DNA of 64,000 nt from Thiodiazotropha sp040506775 (GCA_040506775.1 JBEVWC010000027.1:62001-126000), one strand, 5' to 3'. Positions 1-8,233 are shown, numbered from the stretch's first letter. The notes: generated by a model from the sequence alone, not told the origin. Program-made: numbers and translations.

Positions 1-337
1 AGCCCTCTTCGAGAATGAAACCGGCGGACAGATAGAGGGGTTTCGCACCGGACATGCAGACGTCGTTGATGGTGCCGTGCACCGCCAGGGAGCCGATGTC
101 GCCACCGGGAAAGAACAGGGGCGAAATCACATGACCGTCGGTGCTCATCACCAGGCGACCCGCGTCCACCGGAAAGCTCGCCTGGTCGTTGCCCTGGCGC
201 AGCAACTCGTTGTCCAGGTGTTTGACGAACAGCTCGCCGATCAGCTGAGCCATGGCGCGGCCGCCGCTGCCGTGACTCATGTCCACGCTGCCGTCGCGGG
301 TGTTGAGGCGCTGGCCGAAACGACGGTTAGCCGACAT
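1..337 (-). CDS. hypE: HypE, hydrogenase expression/formation protein (N-terminal part, cut by window edge)
   Basis: HypE dehydrates the thiocarbamate group made with HypF to give the cyanide ligands of the [NiFe]-hydrogenase iron. The reading frame starts at the ATG ending at 337 (MSANRRFGQRL) and stays open to base 1, giving about 112 residues. The N-terminal family signature MSHGSGGRAM is present, followed by an AIR-synthase-like stretch with STDGHVISPLFFPGGDIG and GTINDVCMSGAKP. The C-terminus with the catalytic cysteine lies outside the window. It is the last gene of the hyp series but is separated from hypD by 562 bp of repeat-bearing DNA, so it may have its own promoter or rely on read-through. 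Family assignment is secure; the exact start could be the internal ATG at MSHGSGG. Confidence 0.93.
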   Translation of the reverse strand, partial: MSANRRFGQRLNTRDGSVDMSHGSGGRAMAQLIGELFVKHLDNELLRQGNDQASFPVDAGRLVMSTDGHVISPLFFPGGDIGSLAVHGTINDVCMSGAKPLYLSAGFILEEG

Positions 338-899
338 GGCGCACCTGCATTTTCGAAACCGGTAACTCCGCACAGATTGAGCACTTGATCGTCGACGCAT
401 CGCCGCACGTCTGGCTCAAGGGGGTTCGTGCTGAACGCCCGGATTGTGTTTTGCCGCAACCGAACAGGACGGTATATCTCATGCTCTACTCACTCCGATC
501 ACACCAAGGTACCAAATTAAAAATCATGCTCATTCAGCCGGGTTGTGCTGCTTGAACAGCTGTTTTTTGTTCTTATGAGTTCGCGCCGCTCATGTTTATA
601 TTTTCCCCTCACCCTGTCCTTATCCCGCAAGGGGAGAGGTAACGTCCTACCCGAGTGCATCCAATGCTGCGGGTCAGTGGATAGGTCGGGTTAGCGCAGC
701 GTAACCCGACATGAAACCGGCCTGGTTCCGCTGTTCGTCGGGTTACGCTTCGCTAACCCGACCTACGGTTCCACCCGCACCCCACTCCGCCTGGACCGTG
801 CTTTCCCTCGCCCCTCGCGGGAGAGGGGCTCAAACCAACGTGCGCAAAGCGCACACCACCCACTAAAAACTAAAAACTCACAACTCAAAACTCACCGAA
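338..899. other. Intergenic region between hypD and hypE, repeat-bearing
   Basis: No convincing gene. It contains a family-A palindromic repeat (682-766) and two stretches of the CCCTC...GAGAGG pyrimidine/purine palindrome type (about 607-640 and 808-831). The short open frames here overlap the repeats and have no recognisable product. The stretch near 860-895 is A-rich with repeated aaaactc units. Confidence 0.7.
682..766. repeat. Family A palindromic repeat, copy 1
   Basis: Inverted repeat with arms TAGGTCGGGTTAGCGCAGCG and its near-complement, joined by a variable central loop of about 27 bp. The same arms occur at 4701-4786, 10601-10685 and 27689-27769, always between genes. It resembles the REP/BIME class of extragenic palindromes. 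Confidence 0.85.
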
Positions 900-2021
900 T
901 CATCCTGCCCGCTGCTCAGGCTGACGAAAACGCCCATAGCTCCAGTACGCAGCACAGGCGCCCTCGGAGGAAACCATGCAGGAACCCATCGGGTTTTCCG
1001 GGGTGCATACGGTGCCGAACAGCTTGCAGTCGGTGGGCCGTTTCTGTCCGCGCAGGATGCTGGGACATTCGCAACCCTTGACGTCCGAAGCACTGATCGC
1101 CGGGACCGGGTAGCGATGTTCCGCATCGAACTCGGCGTATTCGGCACGGATCTTCAAGGCGCTGTCGGGCACCAGTCCCAGGCCGCGCCACTCAAACTGG
1201 TCGCGCAGTTCCAGCACCTGGTCAACCAGGGCCTTGGCCTTCTGATTGCCTTCGCGGCTGACCGCACGGATGTACTCGTTCTCCACCACGTGACGCCCCT
1301 GGTTGAGCTGCCGGATCAGCATCAGCGCCGACTGCATGATATCGAGGGGTTCGAAGCCGGCGATCACCACCGGTTTGTCGTAGTGATCGGCGAAGTACTC
1401 GTAGGGCTGGCTGCCGATCACCGAACTCACATGGGACGGACCGAAGAAACCGTCGATGGAAACCTCCCCGGATTCGAGAATCGCGGTGAGCGCCGCCGGG
1501 GTCAGCACATGGTTGCAGAACACGCTGAAATTCTTCAGACCTTCCGCCCTGGCCTGCTGCAACGCCACTGCCGTGGGGGGCGTGGTGGTCTCGAAACCGA
1601 TGGCGAAGAACACCACCGGGCGGCTGGGATTCTCCCGTGCGACCTTCAACGCATCCTGGGTGGAGTAGACCATGCGCACATCCCCGCCGGCGGCCTTCAG
1701 CTTGAGCAGGCTCATGCGCTTGCTGGCGGGCACCCGTAACAGATCGCCGTAGCTGCAGAGGATCACATCGTGCTCCTGCACCAGCTGGATGGCGTTGTCG
1801 ATGCGCCCGATGGGCAGCACGCAGACCGGGCAGCCGGGACCGTGAACGAACTCCACATTGTGCGGCATCAGGTCCTGCACCCCGTAGCGGAAGATCGCAT
1901 GGGTGTGGCCGCCGCAGAACTCCATCAGCCGGTAGTGGCGATCCGTCTGCGCCTCGGCGGCAATGTCCCCGGCCAATTTGCGGGCCAGCGCCTGGTCACG
2001 GAATTCGTCGACGTATTTCAT
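900..2021 (-). CDS. hypD: HypD, Fe-S hydrogenase maturation protein
   Basis: HypD works with HypC as the scaffold on which the Fe(CN)2CO group is assembled before insertion into the large subunit. The 373 residues match the usual family length. Diagnostic motifs are CGGHTH near residue 36, GPGCPVC near 64-70, and the C-terminal cysteine-rich [4Fe-4S] region (GCECPSILRG, TDCKLFGTVCTPENPMGSC). The start ATG at 2021 overlaps the hypC stop in an ATGA junction, indicating translational coupling. The downstream neighbour hypE is 562 bp away. Confidence 0.97.
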   Translation of the reverse strand: MKYVDEFRDQALARKLAGDIAAEAQTDRHYRLMEFCGGHTHAIFRYGVQDLMPHNVEFVHGPGCPVCVLPIGRIDNAIQLVQEHDVILCSYGDLLRVPASKRMSLLKLKAAGGDVRMVYSTQDALKVARENPSRPVVFFAIGFETTTPPTAVALQQARAEGLKNFSVFCNHVLTPAALTAILESGEVSIDGFFGPSHVSSVIGSQPYEYFADHYDKPVVIAGFEPLDIMQSALMLIRQLNQGRHVVENEYIRAVSREGNQKAKALVDQVLELRDQFEWRGLGLVPDSALKIRAEYAEFDAEHRYPVPAISASDVKGCECPSILRGQKRPTDCKLFGTVCTPENPMGSCMVSSEGACAAYWSYGRFRQPEQRAG

Positions 2022-2251
2022 GGATTCTCTCCGAGCATGCCGCCTTCTGCGAAGATCCGCAAAGTGCGCTCCGCCTCTTCGGGACTGACCCGGTTGAGGG
2101 CATAGCCCACGTGCACCAGCACGTAGTCACCGACCCCAACCCCTTCGACCAGCGCCAGAGAGATCTCCTTCTGCACACCGTCGAGACTGATCGTGGCCAT
2201 CGAGCCGTCCTCGCTGACAGCGGTTACCAATGCGGGAATCGCAAGACACAT
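2018..2251 (-). CDS. hypC: HypC, hydrogenase maturation chaperone
   Basis: Small chaperone of 77 residues that carries the iron-cyanide-CO unit from HypD to the apo large subunit. The essential N-terminal cysteine is at position 2 (MCLAIPALV), and the OB-like core GDYVLVHVGYALNRVSPEEA is typical. It is one of two HypC-family proteins in the window; the other, HupF at 7114-7440, is longer and lies in the hup operon. It sits 3 bp after hypB and overlaps hypD by 4 bp, so hypA-B-C-D form one tightly packed unit. Confidence 0.96.
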   Translation of the reverse strand: MCLAIPALVTAVSEDGSMATISLDGVQKEISLALVEGVGVGDYVLVHVGYALNRVSPEEAERTLRIFAEGGMLGENP

Positions 2252-2254
2252 GAT

Positions 2255-3139
2255 TTACTGTCCAATACTGGCGAGTTGCCGGGTCGCGTCGAGCCAGCGG
2301 TACCAGCCGTCCATGCCTTCACCGCTGGTGGCGGAAACCTGCAACACCTTGATGGAGGGATTGACCCGGCGCGCATACTCGATGCAGCGATCCACATCGA
2401 ACTGCAGGTAGGGCAACAGATCGATTTTGTTCAGCAGCATCAGATCCGCCGCATGAAACATATCCGGATACTTGATCGGCTTGTCCTCGCCCTCGGTGAC
2501 CGAGAGGATCACCACCTTGTGCGCCTCACCCAGGTCGAAAGCCGCCGGGCAGACCAGGTTGCCCACGTTCTCGATGAACAGGATGCCCTCGTTCTGCGGT
2601 TTGAGGTGTTCCAGGGCATGGCCGACCATGTGCGCGTCCAGATGACAGCCCTTGCCCGTGTTGATCTGAAAAGCCGCCGCACCGGTGGCGCGGATCCGGT
2701 CCGCGTCGTTGCTGGTCTGCTGATCCCCTTCGATCACCGCCAGCGGGCAGCGCTCCCTGAGGTCCTCCAGGGTCCGGGTCAGCAGGGTGGTCTTGCCCGA
2801 ACCCGGGCTGGACACCAGGTTCAGGGCGAGGATCGAGCGTTGCGCGAGCCAGCGCCGGTTGGCGGCGGCGTACTCGTTGTTCTTGCCGAGGATGTCCTGT
2901 TCGATCTGCACCATCCGCGCCTGGCTCATGCCGGGGGCATGGGCGTGAGCCGGACCCTGTCCGTAGTCGTGGGTGTGATCATGGGTGTGCGCATGCCCGC
3001 CATGCTCATGAGCATGGTCATGGGCGTGGTCATGATCGTGATGATGATGGTGGTGAGGGTGCGCATGACCCTCTTCATGGGTGTGTTCCTGGCCCTCGAG
3101 GGTGGTTTCGCCTTCACCACAACCGCATACGGTACACAT
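2255..3139 (-). CDS. hypB: HypB, nickel-binding GTPase for hydrogenase maturation
   Basis: GTP hydrolysis by HypB drives nickel delivery to the hydrogenase large subunit together with HypA. The 294-residue protein starts with the high-affinity nickel motif CTVCGCGEGE, followed by a long histidine-rich segment (about residues 18-70, with HHHHHHDHDHAHDHAHEH), and then the G domain with P-loop SSPGSGKTT and EGDQQTSNDADRI. The His-rich block is a probable nickel store, as in rhizobial HypB. Start ATG overlaps the hypA stop by one base. The His codon run gives a strongly repetitive DNA stretch at about 2930-3085. Confidence 0.97.
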   Translation of the reverse strand: MCTVCGCGEGETTLEGQEHTHEEGHAHPHHHHHHDHDHAHDHAHEHGGHAHTHDHTHDYGQGPAHAHAPGMSQARMVQIEQDILGKNNEYAAANRRWLAQRSILALNLVSSPGSGKTTLLTRTLEDLRERCPLAVIEGDQQTSNDADRIRATGAAAFQINTGKGCHLDAHMVGHALEHLKPQNEGILFIENVGNLVCPAAFDLGEAHKVVILSVTEGEDKPIKYPDMFHAADLMLLNKIDLLPYLQFDVDRCIEYARRVNPSIKVLQVSATSGEGMDGWYRWLDATRQLASIGQ

Positions 3140-3480
3140 TACTCCACCTCCAGTTCTTTGATTCGCATTTCTTCACCACCGGTGACCTGTATTTGATAAC
3201 TGCCGCAATCCGGGCAGGCGTCGAAGCGCTGCTTTACCCGGACACTCTTGCCGCACTGCATGCACCAGGCGGTACCCGGCACATCGATGATCTCCAAAGT
3301 CGCACCGTCCGCAAGGCTGCCACGACTCACCACCTCGAAACCGAAGCGCATCGCCTCCACCTCCACACCGGACAGTTCGCCGATCTCCAGCCAAACCGTC
3401 TTGACCTGTTTGAAACCCTGCTTGTTCGCGTTGTCCTGCAGGATCTGAATCACGCTCTCACACAATGACATCTCATGCAT
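3139..3480 (-). CDS. hypA: HypA, nickel metallochaperone
   Basis: HypA supplies nickel to the hydrogenase precursor with HypB. I take the start at 3480 because MHEMSLCESVIQIL is the conserved N-terminus and the His2-Glu3 pair is the nickel site; an upstream in-frame ATG would add 18 unrelated residues that overlap hupK. The 113-residue protein has the zinc site CMQCGK...CPDCG. The start overlaps the hupK stop by 8 bp, placing hypA in the hupK-hypABCD operon. Confidence 0.96.
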   Translation of the reverse strand: MHEMSLCESVIQILQDNANKQGFKQVKTVWLEIGELSGVEVEAMRFGFEVVSRGSLADGATLEIIDVPGTAWCMQCGKSVRVKQRFDACPDCGSYQIQVTGGEEMRIKELEVE

Positions 3481-4639
3481 CTTCCACACCCGGCTCGATC
3501 TGTAGTTCATAGGCGACACAGGGGTCGACCGCATTGATCAGCAGACGGGTCTGCCGCTCGATCAGTGAGGCATCCCCGCGCAGGCCGAACAGGGACTGGG
3601 CCACAACCCCCCGGGGATGAAAATTCCACTCCGTGGGGGCGAGTATCCGGTAATCCTCGACCTGCCCGTCCCGCAACGCGATCCGGTGCACCAGCAATCC
3701 TCGCGCGGCGGCCACCTGACCGATCCCGACCTGCTCCTGGGCATAGGCCTGGGCCATATTCGCCCCGGTAACCCCCGAGACGAGTCCCTGCCAGAGGCGC
3801 GCCACTTCCGTCAGCCGCGCCAGGATCCGGGTCAGCAGGCCGTTGCCGTAACGCTGCCGCAATGTCCTCAGCAAGGGACTGTCGTTACGCGGCAGACAGC
3901 CGGTCTCGTAACATGCCCCCTCCCAGATCGGCTGTTCGATGAACCCGTCCCGGCTCATCGCCTCGGCCAGGGGCGCGGGCGCCAACTCGGGCAGAGCACC
4001 AATACCGCAGGCGCCATTCCCGGCCCAGCGGTTCTGCAGCAGTTGACGCACCAGCCGTGCAGCCACACTCTCCCTGCTCATCGCCCAGGCCTCCAGTGCC
4101 TCGACCTGCTCAAGAAGCAACCACTCCGCTACCGGGCCGTCATAGATGGAGCGTTCCAACCGCGCACCCAGCTGTGCGAGCAGCTGGCCGGCCAGACCGG
4201 CATCCACCTGAAGGCCCTCGGCGCCCGGACGGAACGGATCTGCCGAACCGGTTAAGGCACCCCGGTAGGCGCCCGCCAGACGCATCACATCGGCCATGCT
4301 CTCCCGCTGCGGTTCCGCCCCGTAAAAACCGGGCCAGTCGAGCAGGATCCGCCACAGGTGCTCGCGCAGGCTCTCCATGTCCACCAGCGCCTGACGCACT
4401 CCGGCCAGTTCCGGACCGGGTGTCCGCCCCGCCGCCTGCTCCCCGGCCTGGGCCGCGGCACTCGCCTGGGCGGTGGCGCACAGGGTGAAGATACAGGGCA
4501 CCATCTGCACCGCCTCATCCAGACTGCGCCCCTGCAGTACCCGGGTGGCGTGCAGGATGCGGCGGGATTCGATGGCCACATCCGCGACACCTTCGTCATT
4601 CAGTTTCAGGCGAATGGTGATCTTGCCTTCCAGATTCAT
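3473..4639 (-). CDS. hupK: HupK/HoxV-like hydrogenase maturation protein related to the large subunit
   Basis: HupK/HoxV proteins are catalytically inactive relatives of the hydrogenase large subunit and are thought to serve as a scaffold when the metal centre is passed to HupL. The 388 residues show this ancestry: FTLCATAQASAAAQA stands where the large subunit has RICGVCTGTHALTS, and DPCVAYELQIEPG at the C-terminus corresponds to DPCLACSTH, with only one cysteine left. Gene order right after hupJ and directly before hypA fits. A 389-bp repeat-bearing gap separates it from hupJ, so it may have its own promoter. Assignment rests on context plus motif remnants. Confidence 0.85.
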   Translation of the reverse strand: MNLEGKITIRLKLNDEGVADVAIESRRILHATRVLQGRSLDEAVQMVPCIFTLCATAQASAAAQAGEQAAGRTPGPELAGVRQALVDMESLREHLWRILLDWPGFYGAEPQRESMADVMRLAGAYRGALTGSADPFRPGAEGLQVDAGLAGQLLAQLGARLERSIYDGPVAEWLLLEQVEALEAWAMSRESVAARLVRQLLQNRWAGNGACGIGALPELAPAPLAEAMSRDGFIEQPIWEGACYETGCLPRNDSPLLRTLRQRYGNGLLTRILARLTEVARLWQGLVSGVTGANMAQAYAQEQVGIGQVAAARGLLVHRIALRDGQVEDYRILAPTEWNFHPRGVVAQSLFGLRGDASLIERQTRLLINAVDPCVAYELQIEPGVEDA

Positions 4640-5028
4640 CTTTGTCGGGTCACTGCCTGCATTTCACTTTCGGTCATCTGCCTTACTTGGCCAGAGTTTA
4701 GTAGGTCGGGTTAGCGCAGCGTAACCCGACAAGACATGGGCATTTTTCTGTCGCTCGTCGGGTTACGCTGCGCTAACCCGACCTACGGCTCTTTGCTCCC
4801 CCTCTCCCCGTCCCTACTGAGAGGGGTCGCTTGAATCAGGCGCCGATACCACCCAAAAGCCGTACTCCGCACCTAACGGAACGCAATCTATTCCTTCGAC
4901 AATTACTTACCCTCACACCTTGCGGGAGAGGGCCAGGGAGAGGGGGCATCCCGCAAGCTGTGCGCATAGCGAACTCATCAAATTCAAACTCACACGACGT
5001 CATGCAAGTCTTTCGATGCTCAAGACGC
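4640..5028. other. Intergenic region between hupJ and hupK
   Basis: No gene seen. It holds family A repeat copy 2 (4701-4786) and two CCCTC/GAGGG palindromic stretches (about 4797-4826 and 4910-4947). A promoter for hupK-hypABCD would have to lie here, but I see no clear -24/-12 or -35/-10 pair upstream of 4639. Confidence 0.6.
4701..4786. repeat. Family A palindromic repeat, copy 2
   Basis: Arms GTAGGTCGGGTTAGCGCAGC and a near-perfect complement at 4758-4786 around a short loop. This is the cleanest copy of the family. It lies between hupJ and hupK. Confidence 0.87.
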
Positions 5029-5601
5029 CTATTCCGGCGGCCGGTCATATTCCGCGTCACCGCCAAGTCTCAGCAGCGCACGCCGGCTGATCGGCTGATC
5101 CAGCCGCTCCGACAGGGACTTGTCGTTTTCTTCCGCGGAGGGCTCCGGTTCACCCTGCCAGGCACGTCGCACCTCGGCCTCGTTGAGGGTCAGGCCCTCC
5201 CGGTTCTCTTCATCCTGCAGCCCGCGCATCACCTCCGTGGCGGTGGCCACTGCAGCGGCCTGGTCCTCGAATGCCTGCATCGGTGAGAACAGGGAGCAAC
5301 CCTGGTAGCGGCCGATGCCCGGTTCATCGCCCACGGTGAACTCGTAACAGCCGGACGGGAAGCGATGCTTCACCTTACTGCCAACCCGCAATTCCTGCCA
5401 GTCTGCTGAACCCGGAAGCATCACCAGATTCATGAACCAGGGGGTAACCAGAACCCCCAGGGCACCGCTCTCCCACGGCACGAAACCCACCGCCTCAACC
5501 TGCAGCTCCGGATTGAGAAACGGCAACCCCTGCATGCGTGTCTGTTCGATCTGGCGAAACACCGAGACCAGCCCAGCCACCTGTCGTGTCAACCCGCTCA
5601 C
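5029..5601 (-). CDS. hupJ: HupJ/HybE-family hydrogenase assembly chaperone
   Basis: HybE/HupJ/HoxT proteins chaperone hydrogenase small- or large-subunit assembly and proofread Tat export. The 190-residue protein has the family core with VPWESGALGVLVTPWFMNLV, SGCYEFTVGDEP and GRYQGCSLFSPM, plus the C-terminal SRRALLR element seen in HupJ proteins. The start is GTG at 5601, overlapping the hupI stop in a GTGA junction. The tail beyond SRRALLR is short and acidic. It is the last gene of the hupDFGHIJ operon. Confidence 0.9.
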   Translation of the reverse strand: MSGLTRQVAGLVSVFRQIEQTRMQGLPFLNPELQVEAVGFVPWESGALGVLVTPWFMNLVMLPGSADWQELRVGSKVKHRFPSGCYEFTVGDEPGIGRYQGCSLFSPMQAFEDQAAAVATATEVMRGLQDEENREGLTLNEAEVRRAWQGEPEPSAEENDKSLSERLDQPISRRALLRLGGDAEYDRPPE

Positions 5602-5828
5602 GAGGTTTCCCCGATGACCATGAAATCCTCCTTGTTGCCATCACACACCGGGCAGGACCAGTGGGACGGCAGGGCGGAAAACGGGGTACCCGGATGAATG
5701 TGCCAGTAGTCGTCCCCCTCGGCGGGATCGTAGACATGCCAGCAGATCTTGCACTCCAGCCGGGTGGTGTCGCTGATCTTGGAGTTGTCGCCTCCATAGG
5801 AACCGTTGAAGAAGGAATCCTCGATCAC
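5598..5828 (-). CDS. hupI: HupI, rubredoxin of the hydrogenase operon
   Basis: Rubredoxin-type one-iron protein thought to protect or reduce the small subunit during its maturation in air. The 76 residues carry the two metal-binding knuckles, CKICWHVYDP and SHWSCPVCDG. I choose the GTG at 5828, which overlaps the hupH stop (GTGA); longer in-frame starts would run far into hupH with no homology. It couples to hupJ through a second GTGA overlap. Rubredoxins of this type accompany hydrogenases that are matured under oxygen, which agrees with the cysteine pattern of HupS. Confidence 0.93.
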   Translation of the reverse strand: MIEDSFFNGSYGGDNSKISDTTRLECKICWHVYDPAEGDDYWHIHPGTPFSALPSHWSCPVCDGNKEDFMVIGETS

Positions 5829-6670
5829 AGGTAGATCTCCAGGATCTCCTCCAGACGCTCGGCGCTGTCCGCCAGGTCTTCCGCTGCGGCGCAGGCCACG
5901 TTCGGCACCCCGGTGATCTCCAGGGAGTTGAGAATATTTTTGTCCTGGGAGTTGAAATACTGGACCCACCAGACGTTACGGGTGCCGCTGCTGCTGATGC
6001 GGCAGTTGCCGTAACCCCGGGAGAGGATACTCACCCGGCCCGGTCCCAGTTGCTGCTGCAGAAATCCCAGGTCCGCTTCGGTCTGCGGCAGCAGGGTCAG
6101 GTTGATCACGTGGGACGGATCACCCGCCTGGTAGTCCCGGCTGTATTCGTTGATCTCGGCAAACAGGGGCGGCGCATTCAGCACACCCGGAGGCAGGGGT
6201 TCGCACAGCAGCGCCTCGTCCCGGGCGCCCTCGAAGGCTCCCGTCACCACCTCACGGGGGATGGCGCCGATCTCGATCCGGTCTGCGACCAGCAGGCCCG
6301 CCTTGTCGCGCTGCTGAAGTCGCCATACCCCGGCCAGCACAGACTCCTGGATGCGGGAACCTTCGACTCCATCCAGGACGATGCTCACCTCGCCCTCCCC
6401 CAGCACCTGGTCCACCAGACTGCGGTTCGCCTCATCGAGGCCGCTCAGATCGATCGGATCAGGGAGTGAGTCGGCACGATAGTCACACAACTGGCGGTTC
6501 AACTGCTGTAACAGGCTCAGCCCCTGCTCCAGTCCGCCAACCGCTTCCGGTTCGGGCAGACCGGGATGGGTATAGGTCATCATCCCCGAGGGCATCTGCA
6601 GGATATCCAGCTCGGCGCCATCGCCTTCACCCGGCTGACTGCCCGGGCCGTTCAGGGGGTACTCATTCAT
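5825..6670 (-). CDS. hupH: HupH/HyaF-family hydrogenase maturation protein
   Basis: HupH/HyaF proteins take part in assembling or exporting the small subunit of membrane-bound hydrogenases; their biochemistry is poorly defined. The start chosen is the ATG at 6670 (MNEYPLNGPG), which overlaps the hupG stop by 8 bp and gives 281 residues, the normal family length; the open frame continues upstream without homology. Recognisable blocks are ADSLPDPIDLSGLDEANRSL, GEGEVSIVLDG and, near the C-terminus, FNSQDKNILNSLEITGVPNV. Middle gene of the hupDFGHIJ operon. Confidence 0.9.
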   Translation of the reverse strand: MNEYPLNGPGSQPGEGDGAELDILQMPSGMMTYTHPGLPEPEAVGGLEQGLSLLQQLNRQLCDYRADSLPDPIDLSGLDEANRSLVDQVLGEGEVSIVLDGVEGSRIQESVLAGVWRLQQRDKAGLLVADRIEIGAIPREVVTGAFEGARDEALLCEPLPPGVLNAPPLFAEINEYSRDYQAGDPSHVINLTLLPQTEADLGFLQQQLGPGRVSILSRGYGNCRISSSGTRNVWWVQYFNSQDKNILNSLEITGVPNVACAAAEDLADSAERLEEILEIYL

Positions 6671-7109
6671 GGGGGGTCTCCGCAGAATTATGGGGGCGGT
6701 TGTCAGCCACCACCGGGATCGGGAAGGAAGGCGCCGCAACCGGTTCGGCGTTGAGCAGCCGATCGATCTCCCGCAGGTAATCCTCCCAGTTCTGAATCTG
6801 GGTGATGGCGCCGAGGTACTCCCCGCGACGCAGGAACACCAGGGCAGGCCATTGGTTGAAACCGAAGCGGCTCTGCAGACGCTGCTGGGCGGATCGTTCC
6901 ACCAGTGCCGCCTGGAGTCGTCCGGCATAGGCCTTGACCAGTTCCGGCAGCACCATGGCCACGTCGTTGCTCTCGGGAAAGCGCTCCGGGTCTTCACTGA
7001 AAAACAGCACCAGGTGCTCCTGCAACGAGGCATAACGGTCCAGGGTGACGTCGCTCAGTACCGGGTAGTGGTGGCGCTCGGTGAGGCGGCGGATTTGCGG
7101 TGATGGCAT
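6663..7109 (-). CDS. hupG: HupG/HyaE-family hydrogenase chaperone (thioredoxin-like fold)
   Basis: HupG/HyaE proteins have a thioredoxin fold without the redox cysteines and bind the Tat signal of the small subunit. The start at 7109 (MPSPQIRRLTERHHYP) gives 148 residues; a further 22 in-frame residues upstream overlap hupF and look unrelated. The core FSEDPERFPESNDVAMVLPE and FGFNQWPALVFLRRGEYLG matches the family, the latter being the thioredoxin-like strand. No CXXC is present, as expected. It lies 4 bp after hupF. Confidence 0.9.
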   Translation of the reverse strand: MPSPQIRRLTERHHYPVLSDVTLDRYASLQEHLVLFFSEDPERFPESNDVAMVLPELVKAYAGRLQAALVERSAQQRLQSRFGFNQWPALVFLRRGEYLGAITQIQNWEDYLREIDRLLNAEPVAAPSFPIPVVADNRPHNSAETPHE

Positions 7110-7113
7110 GGTC

Positions 7114-7440
7114 TCAGGCTCCTTCGTCGGAAGTCGGGTTGGCGCTGCGCAGGAACTCCGGCAGGGTGGGCTCACGATCGATCAGATCCTGAAACAGGTG
7201 ATCGATCCGTGTTTCACCCTGCATCGCCAGCTGCAGCGCATGCAATGCGGCATGGACCTGGGCGGCGTGACGCTCGCTGATCACCTCCCGGGCGGTTTCA
7301 AGAAAGGTCAGCAGCCAGGTGCCGGGCACCTGGTCACCCAGCAGCAGGGTGTCGATGCGATGGCTCACCCCGTCATGGGTCTCGCACAGGGCATAGCCGG
7401 GAAAGCAGTCGATGACCCGCATGGGAATACCGATACACAT
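7114..7440 (-). CDS. hupF: HupF, HypC-family chaperone specific to the uptake hydrogenase
   Basis: HupF is a HypC paralogue that stabilises HupL during maturation when oxygen is present. It begins with the family signature MCIGIPMRV including Cys2. At 108 residues it is about 30 longer than HypC here (77), and the extra C-terminal tail is typical of HupF. It sits 3 bp after hupD and 4 bp before hupG. Presence of both HypC and HupF fits a hydrogenase made under oxic conditions. Confidence 0.93.
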   Translation of the reverse strand: MCIGIPMRVIDCFPGYALCETHDGVSHRIDTLLLGDQVPGTWLLTFLETAREVISERHAAQVHAALHALQLAMQGETRIDHLFQDLIDREPTLPEFLRSANPTSDEGA

Positions 7441-7443
7441 GGC

Positions 7444-8175
7444 TCAGTCTCCCTCCCGGTACTTGTCCAGGTGCTGGTCCACCGGCACGCTCACCCCATC
7501 GATATCCGCTGGCCGGTAGGCCACCTGGTAGTCCGTGGAGTAGAGCACCCGGTCATCACCGACCCGGCAGGCCAAAGCCGGATCGGGGCGCTCCCGCTCA
7601 TAGCGGTGGATATCGGCAATCGCCCCCGCCGCCCGGTCTGCATCGAGGGGCGTGGTGCGGCGCTCGGCCAGGATGCCATGCCCCGCCAGATACTCCAGAG
7701 CCAGCGCGATGGCAGGCTGGATCTGCGCCTTGACCGCGGCACGCAGGCTGCCGCCGTAGTCCTCGAGTTCCACCGGCTGCACCCCGATGAGCAGCAGATG
7801 CCTGGGGTAATCCCCCATCATCTCCGCCATCGCCAGCACCTCCTGGAAACCGGTCTGGTGCAGGCTGACCTTTTTGCAGCCGAGAAACTTGGGCACCTCG
7901 TCCCCCTCGACCCTTTTCAGGCTGCCGCCGGGCAGTCCGTAATCCACCGCATCGAACACCACCAGGATGTCCGCCTCGCGGATGTTCTGCACCAGGTAGA
8001 TCCCCTGGGTGCCGCCGTCGAGCAGGGTCACGTTGTCGGGAAACCGGTACTGACTCCTGAGGGCCTCCAGGGCGCGTACGCCAAAGCCCTCATCGGCCCA
8101 CAGGATGTTGCCGATTCCGAGCACCAGGACCGAGGCGTTCGGGTCCGGGTTTTCCAGGGTTGATGGTTGTGACAT
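7444..8175 (-). CDS. hupD: HupD, hydrogenase large-subunit endopeptidase
   Basis: HupD removes the C-terminal peptide of HupL after nickel insertion. The start is the ATG at 8175 (MSQPSTLENP); the open frame reaches 8295, but the extra 40 residues run through the sigma-54 promoter. Family motifs are GIGNILWADEGFGVRALE with the metal-ligand Glu, LDGGTQGIYLV, and VFDAVDYGLPGG with the second acidic ligand. The 243 residues exceed the usual 195-210: about 45-55 residues after EYLAGHG have no obvious counterpart in HyaD-type enzymes. First gene of hupDFGHIJ, with a -24/-12 promoter 44 bp upstream. Confidence 0.94.
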   Translation of the reverse strand: MSQPSTLENPDPNASVLVLGIGNILWADEGFGVRALEALRSQYRFPDNVTLLDGGTQGIYLVQNIREADILVVFDAVDYGLPGGSLKRVEGDEVPKFLGCKKVSLHQTGFQEVLAMAEMMGDYPRHLLLIGVQPVELEDYGGSLRAAVKAQIQPAIALALEYLAGHGILAERRTTPLDADRAAGAIADIHRYERERPDPALACRVGDDRVLYSTDYQVAYRPADIDGVSVPVDQHLDKYREGD

Positions 8176-8218
8176 CAGGGTTGCTCCAGTCGCTACTGAA
8201 CACTGTATGGGCGTGAGA

Positions 8219-8233
8219 GCAAGGCCTGTGCCA
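8219..8233 (-). promoter_or_regulatory. Sigma-54 (-24/-12) promoter of the hupDFGHIJ operon
   Basis: On the minus strand the sequence reads TGGCACAGGCCTTGC: the -24 GG and -12 GC dinucleotides are exactly 12 bases apart, as required by RpoN. Transcription would start near 8208, about 33 bases ahead of the hupD ATG. The same element, differing at only two or three bases, precedes hupS. Confidence 0.8.

Noticed and set aside
2111..3196. 361-residue plus-strand open frame
   Set aside because: Antisense of hypB and hypC; its Met/Val-rich patch is the reverse of the histidine repeats.
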